Shown here: positions 8,650-16,002 of the stretch, one piece after another | Position numbering within the stretch: the first letter of the stretch is position 1 | How the letters are laid out: each line of letters begins with the position of its first letter | Assembly: GCF_900129425.1 (NCBI RefSeq) | Contig: NZ_LT670817.1 | Coordinates: 5,580,001-5,644,000, forward strand | Direction of reading: 5' to 3' | Length of the DNA stretch: 64,000 bases | Source: Bradyrhizobium erythrophlei | Lineage (GTDB): Bacteria; Pseudomonadota; Alphaproteobacteria; Rhizobiales; Xanthobacteraceae | The notes under the pieces: model-generated | Database searches by the model: none | What the model saw: only the letters and a program-made list of their open reading frames with translations | Told to the model about the DNA's origin: nothing | Translations under genes and position numbers: made by a program

Positions 8650-9402
8650 ATGTTGACGTCCAGTATCAATCGTATCGTTCTGACCGGCACCATGCTGAGC
8701 ATCGTCAGCGTCGCCGGCGGCTGTTCCTCCATCGACCGGCTTTCCCAGATCGGCGAACAGCCGAAACTGTCCTCGATCGACAATCCGACGACGCAGCCCG
8801 GCTACAAGCCGGTGCAGATGCCGATGCCGAAGCCCGAGGCGGTGTCCTACAACGCCAATTCGCTGTGGCGCAACGGTTCGCGGTCGTTCTTCAAGGACCA
8901 GCGCGCCCATCAGATCGGCGACCTCCTGACCGTCACGGTCAACATCACCGACCAGGCCAATTTCGCCAACGAAACCCAGCGCAGCCGCACCGTTACCGAG
9001 GACTCCGGCATTACCGCGTTCCTGGGAAGCAATCTGCTGGCCGGAAAGACCACCGCTCTGCCCGGACGGCTCTTGACCGCGGACGCCACCTCGAACGCCG
9101 ACGGCAAGGGTTCGGTGCAGCGGCAGGAAACCCTGCAGACCAACATCGCCGCCGTCGTCACCCAGTTGCTGCCGAACGGCAACATGGTGGTCGAAGGCAA
9201 GCAGGAAGTCCGCGTCAATTTCGAAATGCGCGAACTGATCGTCGCTGGCATCGTGCGGCCGGAGGACATCCAGAGCGACAACACCATCGATTCCAGCAAG
9301 ATCGCGCAGGCCCGCATCGCCTATGGCGGGCACGGCCAGATCACCGACGTGCAGCAGCCGCGTTATGGCCAGCAGGTGATGGACGTGCTGCTGCCGTTCT
9401 AG
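8650..9402 (+). CDS. flgH: Flagellar L-ring lipoprotein FlgH
   Basis: 250 residues. FlgH builds the outer-membrane L-ring around the rod. The N-terminus is a lipoprotein signal with cysteine after VAGG (about residue 25; VSVAGGCSS). Family motifs follow: SLWRNGSRSFFKDQRAHQIG, DLLTVTVNITDQANFANET, LLPNGNMVVEGKQEVRVNFE and the terminal YGQQVMDVLLPF. It starts 5 bp after flgA and is followed by two strong hairpins that probably end the operon. Confidence 0.96.
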   Translation: MLTSSINRIVLTGTMLSIVSVAGGCSSIDRLSQIGEQPKLSSIDNPTTQPGYKPVQMPMPKPEAVSYNANSLWRNGSRSFFKDQRAHQIGDLLTVTVNITDQANFANETQRSRTVTEDSGITAFLGSNLLAGKTTALPGRLLTADATSNADGKGSVQRQETLQTNIAAVVTQLLPNGNMVVEGKQEVRVNFEMRELIVAGIVRPEDIQSDNTIDSSKIAQARIAYGGHGQITDVQQPRYGQQVMDVLLPF

Positions 9403-9419
9403 TCTTCTAAAGAGCTCCC

Positions 9420-9453
9420 ACATCGCGTCGCGAACCTAGGCGCGACGCGATGT
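9420..9453 (+). terminator. Hairpin after flgH (perfect 13-bp stem)
   Basis: ACATCGCGTCGCG and its exact complement flank an 8-nt loop, beginning 17 bp after the flgH stop. There is no U-tract, so it may act as a 3'-end stabiliser or a factor-dependent stop rather than a classic intrinsic terminator. Confidence 0.6.
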
Positions 9454-9458
9454 AATAC

Positions 9459-9491
9459 GCGGCCTTCGCCAGCTCCCCTGGCGGAGGCCGC
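9459..9491 (+). terminator. Second hairpin after flgH
   Basis: GCGGCCTTCGCCAG pairs with CTGGCGGAGGCCGC around a 5-nt loop, with one T-G pair. Followed by GACTGTTTA. Together with the hairpin just before it, it probably ends the flgF-flgH transcript. Confidence 0.6.
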
Positions 9492-9554
9492 GACTGTTTA
9501 TGCGAAGCTCAACAACTAGAGCAAGATGGTTTTAAGTTGAATCGGTGCCCTTCA

Positions 9555-9672
9555 CCTCTCCCCAGCGGGGAGAGGTCGATTTGCGCAGCAAATCGGGTGA
9601 GGGGTGCTGCACCGACGATAGACCGTAACCCCTCACCCGGCGCTACGCGCCGACCTCTCCCTACGGGAGAGG
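9555..9672. repeat. Multi-hairpin palindromic intergenic element, copy 1
   Basis: About 118 bp made of nested inverted repeats: CCTCTCCCC/GGGGAGAGG, CGATTTGC/GCAAATCG, a large outer pair GGTGAGGGGT...ACCCCTCACC around GACGATAGAC, CGGCGC/GCGCCG, and CCTCTCCC/GGGAGAGG. A second copy with the same outer arms and core lies at 13659-13775, but with different inner hairpins. Elements of this style are scattered between genes in Bradyrhizobium and Rhodopseudomonas (general knowledge). The rest of the flgH-to-9736 gap shows no gene. Confidence 0.8.
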
Positions 9673-9735
9673 TAAGGTTTCCAGGTCCGTGTCAGTTTGT
9701 TCAGACCCGGACTGAACTGGCGCGCAACGCCCGTA

Positions 9736-9969
9736 TCAGTCTGCGTAGCACCATTTGATATCGCACGTTTGGGTCACGTTGGGCGGAGGCTTGCCGTAGC
9801 TGTCAAGCTCGAGCTTTTGTGGGGCCGCAATATAGGGTCGATCCCACCGACGATGGCCTTGACCAATGCGCATGCGATGCTCTGACGCAATCGCCATTTG
9901 AACCGCGGATCCCGCAATCAGCAACGCGGCGAAAATGGTGAAGGTTGCTTTTCGCACTTTAGGCTCCAT
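9736..9969 (-). CDS. Small exported protein, unknown function
   Basis: 77 residues from ATG 9969. A basic N-terminus (MEPKVRKATF) and a hydrophobic stretch (TIFAALLIAGSAVQMAIA) form a likely signal peptide; the mature part is about 50 residues, basic and His/Arg/Pro-rich, with two Cys near the end (CDIKWCYAD). An upstream extension to 10056 has no sign of coding and is rejected. I do not recognise a family. It lies with two other tiny envelope-type proteins just upstream of a two-component system. Confidence 0.5.
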   Translation of the reverse strand: MEPKVRKATFTIFAALLIAGSAVQMAIASEHRMRIGQGHRRWDRPYIAAPQKLELDSYGKPPPNVTQTCDIKWCYAD

Positions 9970-10142
9970 CCGTGGAAGCTCTGTCGGGGCAACCTCATCT
10001 CGCTTTGTGCGTCTGGTAAAATAATGCCGGAGAATGCTGGCCACGCCGTCTTTCACTCACGACACACCAGGCCCTCGGTCGTGGCACGCACAAACCTATT
10101 CCGGAATAAAAACCTGGCTGGTGCTGCGCCTGCCGGATGGGG

Positions 10143-10235
10143 TCATTTGCGTCCCCTCAGCGCCCACATTGAAAGGGCCCCTATTAGCGCAATTATTGCG
10201 CCGCCAACGGCGGCAGTGGCATAGATCTCTTGCAT
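10143..10235 (-). CDS. Candidate 30-residue single-pass membrane peptide
   Basis: An ATG at 10235 opens a 30-codon frame ending at TGA 10143. The product starts MQEIYATAAVGGAII, continues as one hydrophobic helix and ends in basic ALRGRK, a typical small membrane protein profile (Nout or Nin not decided). GGAG-type purines (GGAGAGTGG) lie upstream but at rather long spacing. It lies between two short exported-protein genes of the same strand. This is supported only by composition and position. Confidence 0.35.
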   Translation of the reverse strand: MQEIYATAAVGGAIIALIGALSMWALRGRK

Positions 10236-10404
10236 TGGAACGTCCACTCTCCATTTCGAAAGGTGCCGCGTACCGGCACAATCCTCATGTAGATTGGCAG
10301 CTCGCCAATTCCATTAAATTCGTTTTCAGTGGTGCCTGTGAGGATGCGCGGTAGTCACCGCAGATCGCATCATTTCGTCCTTTTGGGTGACGCGTCTATC
10401 GACG

Positions 10405-10701
10405 CTACCTCTCCGAACAGAAGTACGTTCTCGGAATGACCCGCCAGGCGGTGTATCGATAATACGGCCGATAGGCGTAGCCGAGATAGACCGCGGGCGG
10501 CTCGCGATAATAGGCGCCGTGATAAAAGTTGTAGACCGGCGCGTCGGTGCAACGGTACGGGACCCAGCCGGCGCGGCCGACCGGGAATACGCCGATCTCG
10601 GGAGGGACATCGGGCCAACGCTCGTGAGCCCGGGCGATTTCAGGTAAAGGGAGAATCGCCGCCAAAGCGGCCGCGGTCACCAAAGCCCAGGCACTTCTCA
10701 T
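10405..10701 (-). CDS. Small exported Tyr/Pro-rich protein, unknown function
   Basis: 98 residues from ATG 10701 (MRSAWALVTAAALAAILPLP). The signal peptide probably ends near ARAHE. The mature part is rich in Tyr and Pro (VYNFYHGAYYREPP, YAYRPYYRYTAW) with two Cys (RCTD and TYFC near the end) that could form a disulfide. An earlier ATG at 10749 gives a polar leader that would mask the signal peptide, so it is not used. Such short Tyr-rich exported proteins are common in Bradyrhizobium, mostly uncharacterised. Confidence 0.6.
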   Translation of the reverse strand: MRSAWALVTAAALAAILPLPEIARAHERWPDVPPEIGVFPVGRAGWVPYRCTDAPVYNFYHGAYYREPPAVYLGYAYRPYYRYTAWRVIPRTYFCSER

Positions 10702-11002
10702 ATGCACACCTTGCAATGATTGGTTTTGCACGGCGATTGTCGACATCAAAAGCCGTCGTGTCGAGCCTCAAATGGTTCATGGTTCAAACCGCAGACACTC
10801 TGGATGCGGTAATGACGGTGGCGCGATATTGAGCTCGGCCTGATCGAGCGCCGCACCCGTGATCGCCAAAACAAACCGGCTCCCGGCCTTCCTTACACCA
10901 GGCTTACAAGCGCCTCCCCTCTGGGAGATCGGCTCTTGTTTGCCAACTTGACTCGGTTCATGGCTAGTTCTGATCTCTCGTTGAATTGATGGGGCGCCGC
11001 GC
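10702..11002. other. Intergenic region before the two-component system
   Basis: About 300 bp with no supported gene. A TTGACT hexamer at 10948-10953 could be the -35 box for the response regulator gene, but the hexamer 17 nt further on (TGATCT) is a weak -10, so the promoter is uncertain. Confidence 0.3.
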
Positions 11003-11677
11003 ATGCGGTTGTTGATCGTTGAGGACAATCAGGAACTCGCCGAGCTTCTGGCCAAGGGCTTGCAAACGGCGGGCTACGAGGCTGACATATTGTCCACGGT
11101 TGAGGAGGCAACAAACGTCCTTCACACAACGTTCTACGCCGCTCTCATCCTCGACCTGGGATTGCCGGACGGCGATGGCCTCGCGCTGTTGCGCGAGATA
11201 CGGCATCGAAACAATCCGATTCCCGTTCTGGTTCTTACCGCACGCGGCGGCCTTCATGATCGCGTCCATGGCCTGCGCAGCGGGGCGGACGACTATCTGG
11301 TGAAGCCGTTCGCGCTGGAGGAGCTGGTCGCGCGACTGGAAGCTCAATTGCGACGGCCCGGCCACCTGCTCGGGAGTTCTCTTCGCATCGCGAATCTCGA
11401 ATTCGATACCGGAAACCGGCAGGCCTCCATCGACGATCAGCCCCAGCTCCTGTCGGCCCGCGAAACCGCGGTGCTGGAGCTGTTGATGCGCAGCAAAGGC
11501 CGTGTGGTTTCCAAGAAGCAGGTCGAGGATCACATCTTTGGACACTCGGGGGACGTCGCGTCCAATGCCGTCGAGGTCTACGTTCATCGTTTGCGCAAGC
11601 AGCTTTCGGAGCGAGGCGCCAAGGTCCAGGTTCATACCATTCGCGGAGTCGGATACCTCATCGCAGAGGAAAAATAG
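11003..11677 (+). CDS. OmpR/PhoB-family response regulator (QseB/TctD-like)
   Basis: 224 residues. The receiver domain (1-115) shows the acidic pair E7/D8, phospho-acceptor D51 in ILDLGLPDGDG, T79 and K101. A winged-helix DNA-binding domain follows, with LLSARETAVLELLMRSKGRV and the recognition helix VEVYVHRLRKQL before IRGVGYLI. It is a transcription factor activated by phosphorylation. The histidine kinase gene starts 2 bp after its stop, so the two form one cognate pair. The output genes are unknown. The three small envelope genes just upstream are candidates by position only. Confidence 0.93.
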   Translation: MRLLIVEDNQELAELLAKGLQTAGYEADILSTVEEATNVLHTTFYAALILDLGLPDGDGLALLREIRHRNNPIPVLVLTARGGLHDRVHGLRSGADDYLVKPFALEELVARLEAQLRRPGHLLGSSLRIANLEFDTGNRQASIDDQPQLLSARETAVLELLMRSKGRVVSKKQVEDHIFGHSGDVASNAVEVYVHRLRKQLSERGAKVQVHTIRGVGYLIAEEK

Positions 11678-11678
11678 C

Positions 11679-13037
11679 GTGATCAGGTTCAAGTCGATCA
11701 TTTCCCGCATCGTGATCCTGCATGTCGTCGCCGTTATTATTACCTCCATCTTCATGTCGCTGGCGCTGTCGTGGCTGTTGAACTATGCAACAGACAACAT
11801 TCACAACAAGGCGATGGAAGAACAGGCCGTTTCAGTTGGCGAACATCTAAGCGCGAAGGCGGACGGCAGCCTCGAACTGGACCTTCCGCTCGACTTGCTC
11901 GGGCTCTATTCGCAGGCGTACGGGCGTTATTCCTATGCGGTGATCGACAATCAGGGCCGGGTGCTGTTTTCTTCCCTCAAGGATCAGACCGCCCTGTTTC
12001 CCGCGGACACAGAATCCAGCGATGTCGAGTTTTTGCAGCATAAGCGCGGCGACGCCACCGTGTCCGGCGCCAGCGTCAAAAAGACTGTCGGCGACCGCAC
12101 CGTCTGGATCCAGACCGGTGAGGATCTGGCCAACCGCGACGTGCTGATCGACGATATCGTCGCCGATTTCTATAAAAATGTCGGATGGATCACGCTGCCC
12201 ATCCTGCTGGTGCTGCTGATCGCGGACATTGCCATCTTCCGCCGTGCCCTGCGGCCGCTGTGGCAGGCCTCGGAGATCGCCCGCAACATCGGACCGACGC
12301 GCACCGGCCTGCGCTTGCCGACCGAAGAGATCCCACGCGAGGTGCGTCCTCTGGTGTCTGCCGTCAACCAGGCCCTGGACCGGCTTGAAGAGGGTCTCCG
12401 GATTCAGCGCGATTTCACCGCGGACGCCGCGCACGAACTGCGCACCCCCCTGAGTATCCTGAGAACGCGGCTGGATATTCTGAAAGACGAGCAAACGGGC
12501 CAGGCGCTGCGGCAGGACGTGGACGGAATGGCGCATATCATCAGTCAGCTGCTCGACATCGCGGAGCTGGATGCGTTCGTCGTCGATCCCTCCGAAAAAG
12601 CCGATCTTCGATCGGTGGCCGCCGAGGTCGCGGAGTTTGTCGCGCCGCTGGCGCTGGCGCAAGGAAAGGACGTCGCCTTGCTGGGCGCAAAAGAACCGGT
12701 CTGGGTCAAAGGCAATCCGGAGATGCTGAGCCGTGCGATCCGAAACCTTGCGGAAAATGCCATCAACCACACCGCCCCGGGAACGACCGTTGAATTCGTC
12801 GTCGAAGAGAAGGGAATGGTGAGCGTTCTCGACCACGGACCAGGCGTCGCTGAAGGCGAGCGCAAACTCATCTTTCAACGCTTCTGGCGGCGCGATCGCA
12901 GGAAGGCAGGAAGCACCGGTCTTGGGCTTTCCATCGTTCAGCGCATCGCCGAGCTGCATTCCGCGACCATCACCCTGAAAACCCGCCACCCCACCGGCGC
13001 CTGTTTCTCGCTCGAGTTCATCCCGTTGAACTCCTGA
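11679..13037 (+). CDS. Sensor histidine kinase (QseC/TctE-like), cognate to the preceding regulator
   Basis: 452 residues from GTG 11679, chosen because GAGG lies 10 nt upstream and the membrane anchor starts directly after. TM1 is about residues 8-34, a periplasmic domain runs about 40-165, and TM2 about 168-187. A HAMP-like linker leads to the HisKA domain with H252 in FTADAAHELRTPLS. The ATPase part has the N-box NLAENAINHT, DHGPGVAEGE and the GSTGLGLSIV G2 box. It should phosphorylate the response regulator encoded just upstream. The periplasmic domain resembles the two-component sensor N-terminal domain of the TctE/QseC group; the ligand is unknown. Confidence 0.92.
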   Translation: MIRFKSIISRIVILHVVAVIITSIFMSLALSWLLNYATDNIHNKAMEEQAVSVGEHLSAKADGSLELDLPLDLLGLYSQAYGRYSYAVIDNQGRVLFSSLKDQTALFPADTESSDVEFLQHKRGDATVSGASVKKTVGDRTVWIQTGEDLANRDVLIDDIVADFYKNVGWITLPILLVLLIADIAIFRRALRPLWQASEIARNIGPTRTGLRLPTEEIPREVRPLVSAVNQALDRLEEGLRIQRDFTADAAHELRTPLSILRTRLDILKDEQTGQALRQDVDGMAHIISQLLDIAELDAFVVDPSEKADLRSVAAEVAEFVAPLALAQGKDVALLGAKEPVWVKGNPEMLSRAIRNLAENAINHTAPGTTVEFVVEEKGMVSVLDHGPGVAEGERKLIFQRFWRRDRRKAGSTGLGLSIVQRIAELHSATITLKTRHPTGACFSLEFIPLNS

Positions 13038-13104
13038 GGACCGTATCGGTGCGGATGCCGGCGGGCGGGCTTCACGACGAAGAAATCGGCCGTCGCCGCG
13101 TCCG

Positions 13105-13590
13105 GTGATTTGCCCGACAGGCTCACTCCGCGATATCGTGTCCAGCCCCTTTTGAAAAAATATTCTGATTTTCCGAAGACCCAAATCAGTCTATATCTTT
13201 CGCCGTCCCGTCCCACAGAGGGGCGCTTCGCGGTCGTCACGAACGCGGGGCGGGATGCGGTGGACGCTGATAGCGCTTGTGACGAAGGCGTTTGTCGGCG
13301 GACGGCGAAGACGTGTGGTCCTGATGCCTCGACGCCGGCATCAAGTTTGCAAATCTTTTGCAAGCGACGGTGACAAGAAAGCCGATCACCGGGGAGAGCA
13401 CGGTATAAGCCGTAAACCATTGCGTGCGGGAATGTCGGGTGATTTCCGGTGGCTCGCTGTGAATACTCGTGTGCATACTTACTACCAATAGCGCACACGA
13501 GGCTGCGGGTGCATCGGGCGCCCGGCATTCCCCACGCCCTCTGTTTTCAGGGCGGAGATTAATTGCAAACCTCGGGCGCATCGCGCCGCG
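13105..13590. repeat. Dispersed long repeat, copy A (non-coding)
   Basis: About 490 bp that closely matches 54177-54770 on the same strand. Shared landmarks are GAAAAAATATTCTG with TTTTCCGAA just after, GGTGACAAGAAAGCCGATCA, GGTGGCTCGCTGTGAATAC and GGCATTCCCCACGCCCTC. Copy B carries insertions relative to copy A. Reading frames on the minus strand (SMHTSIHSEPPE, LSPVIGFLVTVA) are the recurrent spurious proteins seen across Bradyrhizobium genomes; they shift frame between copies, so I treat it as repeat DNA rather than a gene. The remainder of 13038-13898 holds only this and a palindromic element. Confidence 0.8.
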
Positions 13591-13658
13591 AGATCGCGAA
13601 GGTGTGTCTGAGATTGGCTGTTTGAAAATTAAATCTGCGCACGCGCGTACGCGCGTTA

Positions 13659-13775
13659 CCTCTCCCCTTGTGGGAGAGGTCGGATCGCATCGTCAGATGC
13701 GATCCGGGTGAGGGGTTACGCTCTGACGATAGACCTGAACCCCTCACCCCAACCCTCTCCCACAAGGGGAGAGGG
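13659..13775. repeat. Multi-hairpin palindromic intergenic element, copy 2
   Basis: Same architecture as 9555-9672: CCTCTCCCC/GGGAGAGG, an inner hairpin CGGATCGCAT/ATGCGATCCG, outer arms GGTGAGGGGTT...AACCCCTCACC around GACGATAGAC, and a closing CCCTCTCCC/GGGGAGAGG. The inner hairpin differs in sequence from copy 1 yet still pairs, which points to selection or a replication mechanism for structure. Confidence 0.8.
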
Positions 13776-13898
13776 AGCTCACCGCCGTTGCCGGAACACT
13801 GGTGTTTCAGTCATGGATTGCTTCGCGGACACTGTCACCTGCGCGCATTCGCGCGACCCGTTGGATCGCAATGACGGCGGGAGCGATGCCGGCACAAC

Positions 13899-14684
13899 TC
13901 ACGAAAACGTCGCGCTTACATTGCCCAATCCCGCCAGTTCCATCAGCACCGTGTCCCCCGCGGTGAGCCAGATCGTCTTGACGAGACTCCCGGTCAGCAC
14001 GATCTCCCCTGCCCGCAGGCTTTTGCCACGGGCGGCGAGATGATTGGCGAGCCAGGCGAGCGCGTGGTGGGGATGGCCGAGCACATCGGCGCCGGTGCCT
14101 CGGCCGACTTCGACGCCGTTGATGACGGCGCGGCCGGCGACCTCGAGCAGATCGGGCGCGGCCGATCGCGCCACGGGTTTGCCGAGCACGCAGGCGGCGG
14201 CAAAGAAATCGTCCGCGACCAATGTCGGCGCGCCGATGCTCTGCCAGTCCATGTAGCGGTCATCGACGATCTCGATTGCCGGCAGATAGGATTCGATCGC
14301 GTGGGCGACCGCATCGGCGGTGAACGGCGCCTGCGAGGGCGCGAGATCGCGGCCAAGACGCACGGCGATTTCGCATTCGACGCCGACCCGGACGAAATCG
14401 GAATGGCGCAGCGACACGCCGCTGTCGTGAACGCCCTTTGTGAAGACGCTGCCGCCGCAGGGATGCGGGATGTCGAGATAGTGCTGCATCACTGCACTGG
14501 TGCAGCCGATCTTGTAACCCACCGGCGCGCCGAAATCGGCCGCCAGCAGATCGCGCAGCGCTTCCTGAATCCGGTAGCCGTCAGCTTCGGTCCGCGGCGC
14601 GAGTTCGGCGGCCAGCGGCTTGAGCGGCGTGCGGCTGCGGCGGGCAGCGGCGATGGCTTGCGCGGCCGCGAGGGTGTCGTTCAT
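13899..14684 (-). CDS. 2-keto-4-pentenoate hydratase family protein (MhpD/HpaH-like)
   Basis: 261 residues from ATG 14684 (MNDTLAAAQAIAAARR); an ATG 24 nt upstream is possible. The fold family hydrates 2-oxo-pent-4-enoate-type intermediates or decarboxylates 2-oxo-hex-3-enedioate in meta-cleavage pathways, using Mg2+. Typical motifs are GYKIGCTSAVMQ, the metal-ligand region VGVECEIAVRLGRDL, LPAIEIVDDRYMDW and GEIVLTGSLVKT. No other aromatic-degradation gene is nearby, so the true substrate is open. It lies alone, between repeat-rich DNA and dksA. Confidence 0.85.
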   Translation of the reverse strand: MNDTLAAAQAIAAARRSRTPLKPLAAELAPRTEADGYRIQEALRDLLAADFGAPVGYKIGCTSAVMQHYLDIPHPCGGSVFTKGVHDSGVSLRHSDFVRVGVECEIAVRLGRDLAPSQAPFTADAVAHAIESYLPAIEIVDDRYMDWQSIGAPTLVADDFFAAACVLGKPVARSAAPDLLEVAGRAVINGVEVGRGTGADVLGHPHHALAWLANHLAARGKSLRAGEIVLTGSLVKTIWLTAGDTVLMELAGLGNVSATFS

Positions 14685-14750
14685 CGGCGGCTTCCGGCGT
14701 GCGTGCAATATGGACTAAACAAAAAAATAACCGCACGCGGCGGCCAGGAC

Positions 14751-15116
14751 CTACTCGTCGCGATAGACCTTCTCGCGTTTTTCGTGGCGCTCCTGAGCCT
14801 CCACCGACAGCGTCGCGATCGGGCGGGCTTCCAGCCGCTTCAGCGAGATCGGCTCGCCGGTCTCCTCGCAATAGCCGTAGGTGTTGTCGTCGATGCGCTG
14901 CAGCGCCGCGTCGATCTTGGAGATCAGCTTGCGCTGGCGATCGCGGGCGCGCAGTTCGATCGCGCGGTCGGTCTCGGACGATGCGCGATCGGCGAGATCG
15001 GGATGATTGACGTTCTCTTCCTGGAGCGTCTGCAGGGTGATCCGCGATTCCCGCAGGATCTCGTCCTTCCAGGCCAGCAGCTTGGCGCGGAAATAATCGC
15101 GCTGGCGATCGTTCAT
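14751..15116 (-). CDS. dksA: RNA polymerase-binding transcription factor DksA
   Basis: 121 residues from ATG 15116 (MNDRQRDYFRAKL); a TTG 45 nt upstream is the alternative. DksA binds the RNA polymerase secondary channel and works with ppGpp. The coiled-coil tip region (ENVNHPDLADRASSETDRA) is intact, with the DxxDxA-type acidic residues recognisable as DLADRA. The zinc-finger region reads YGYCEETGEPISLKRLEARP...LSVEAQERHEK: only the first of four cysteines remains, as is usual in alphaproteobacteria. It is adjacent to fliX and flgI, the same neighbourhood as in Caulobacter. Confidence 0.93.
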   Translation of the reverse strand: MNDRQRDYFRAKLLAWKDEILRESRITLQTLQEENVNHPDLADRASSETDRAIELRARDRQRKLISKIDAALQRIDDNTYGYCEETGEPISLKRLEARPIATLSVEAQERHEKREKVYRDE

Positions 15117-15327
15117 GAAAGGCTCTTTTTCGGAGGGTCGATAATTTTTCAACTTTTCCAAGGCCAGCCCACTTGCAGTACAAGGCGGTCGGAAAATGGT
15201 CCGTCCGCGCGCGCCTTATATAGCGGTGTCTTGTGACAGACAATATCGCCCGCCGGCGGGAAACCGGGCAGGACCGGGTTTCCCCTATGGAACCCGTGCG
15301 CCGGGTCAGCCCCGGGGGCTGCCGGGC

Positions 15328-15738
15328 CTAGAATTGACCGGCTTTGGCGAGCTCGACTTCGACCCGCAGCTCGATCTCGGACAATACCGCGTCCAGGCCG
15401 GGATCGCCGGAGGTGGATTTGAGGTTGGCGGCTGCGTCGCGCAGCCGACTTACCGTGGAAGCGTTCAGATTGCCGGACAACAGCCCGATCTTGAGGTCGT
15501 CGAGCACGTCGAGCGCGCCCTTGCCGCGCTGCACCGAACGCTTGCGGCGCTCGACCGGATCCTCGATGCCTTGCATGGCCAGCAGCGCATCGATATTGGC
15601 CGCCGCCTTGGGCGCCACGGCGGGGCGGACTTCGGCGCTCGGGGTCGCGTCCGGCAGCGCAAAGCCGCTCGAATTGGTTCGCCTGGTGTTAGCCGTGGGC
15701 GATCCCAGCGTGGTTCCGTTCGGTCCGTTGATGCGCAT
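15328..15738 (-). CDS. fliX: Flagellar assembly regulator FliX
   Basis: 136 residues. FliX in Caulobacter couples basal-body assembly to the sigma-54 activator FlbD. The N-terminus (MRINGPNGT) and the C-terminal half (LLAMQGIEDPVERRKRSVQR, GALDVLDDLKIGLLSG, LDAVLSEIELRVEVELAK) match that family, and the size is right. It lies divergent from flgI across about 260 bp that contain a sigma-54 site for flgI. FlbD itself is not in this window. Confidence 0.9.
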   Translation of the reverse strand: MRINGPNGTTLGSPTANTRRTNSSGFALPDATPSAEVRPAVAPKAAANIDALLAMQGIEDPVERRKRSVQRGKGALDVLDDLKIGLLSGNLNASTVSRLRDAAANLKSTSGDPGLDAVLSEIELRVEVELAKAGQF

Positions 15739-15914
15739 GGTCTGGTCTCGCGGTGGCTCAGGCGAAGCTTCGCCCTTCTTTGGTTAACGGGGCGTAAACA
15801 GCCCGGCAAAATCTGCCGCCGAGCGGCAGTTTCGCCGTTGCGGCAACCCGGTTCCGCGGCAGCTCTATCTCATTTTATTGAACAATATCAATTAATTAGT
15901 CCGAAAAACAGGTG

Positions 15915-15930
15915 TGGCACAGGGCTCGCA
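15915..15930 (+). promoter_or_regulatory. Sigma-54 (-24/-12) promoter upstream of flgI
   Basis: TGGCACAGGGCTCGCA: GG and GC dinucleotides are 10 nt apart and 12 of the informative bases fit TGGCACG-N4-TTGCW. It lies 88 bp before the flgI ATG at 16003, in the fliX-flgI divergent gap. This is the expected promoter class for P-ring genes in a Caulobacter-like hierarchy. Confidence 0.7.
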
Positions 15931-16002
15931 TAGTTAATGCCGGATCGCCGTCATGGGAGTGATGCGCAGGTCCGAAGTTCAGACCTCAGCGGGGAGCAGA
16001 GG

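Noticed and set aside
13237..13581. Minus-strand protein in the dispersed repeat (also near 53886-54581)
   Set aside because: Frame is not kept between the two copies; treated as repeat DNA.
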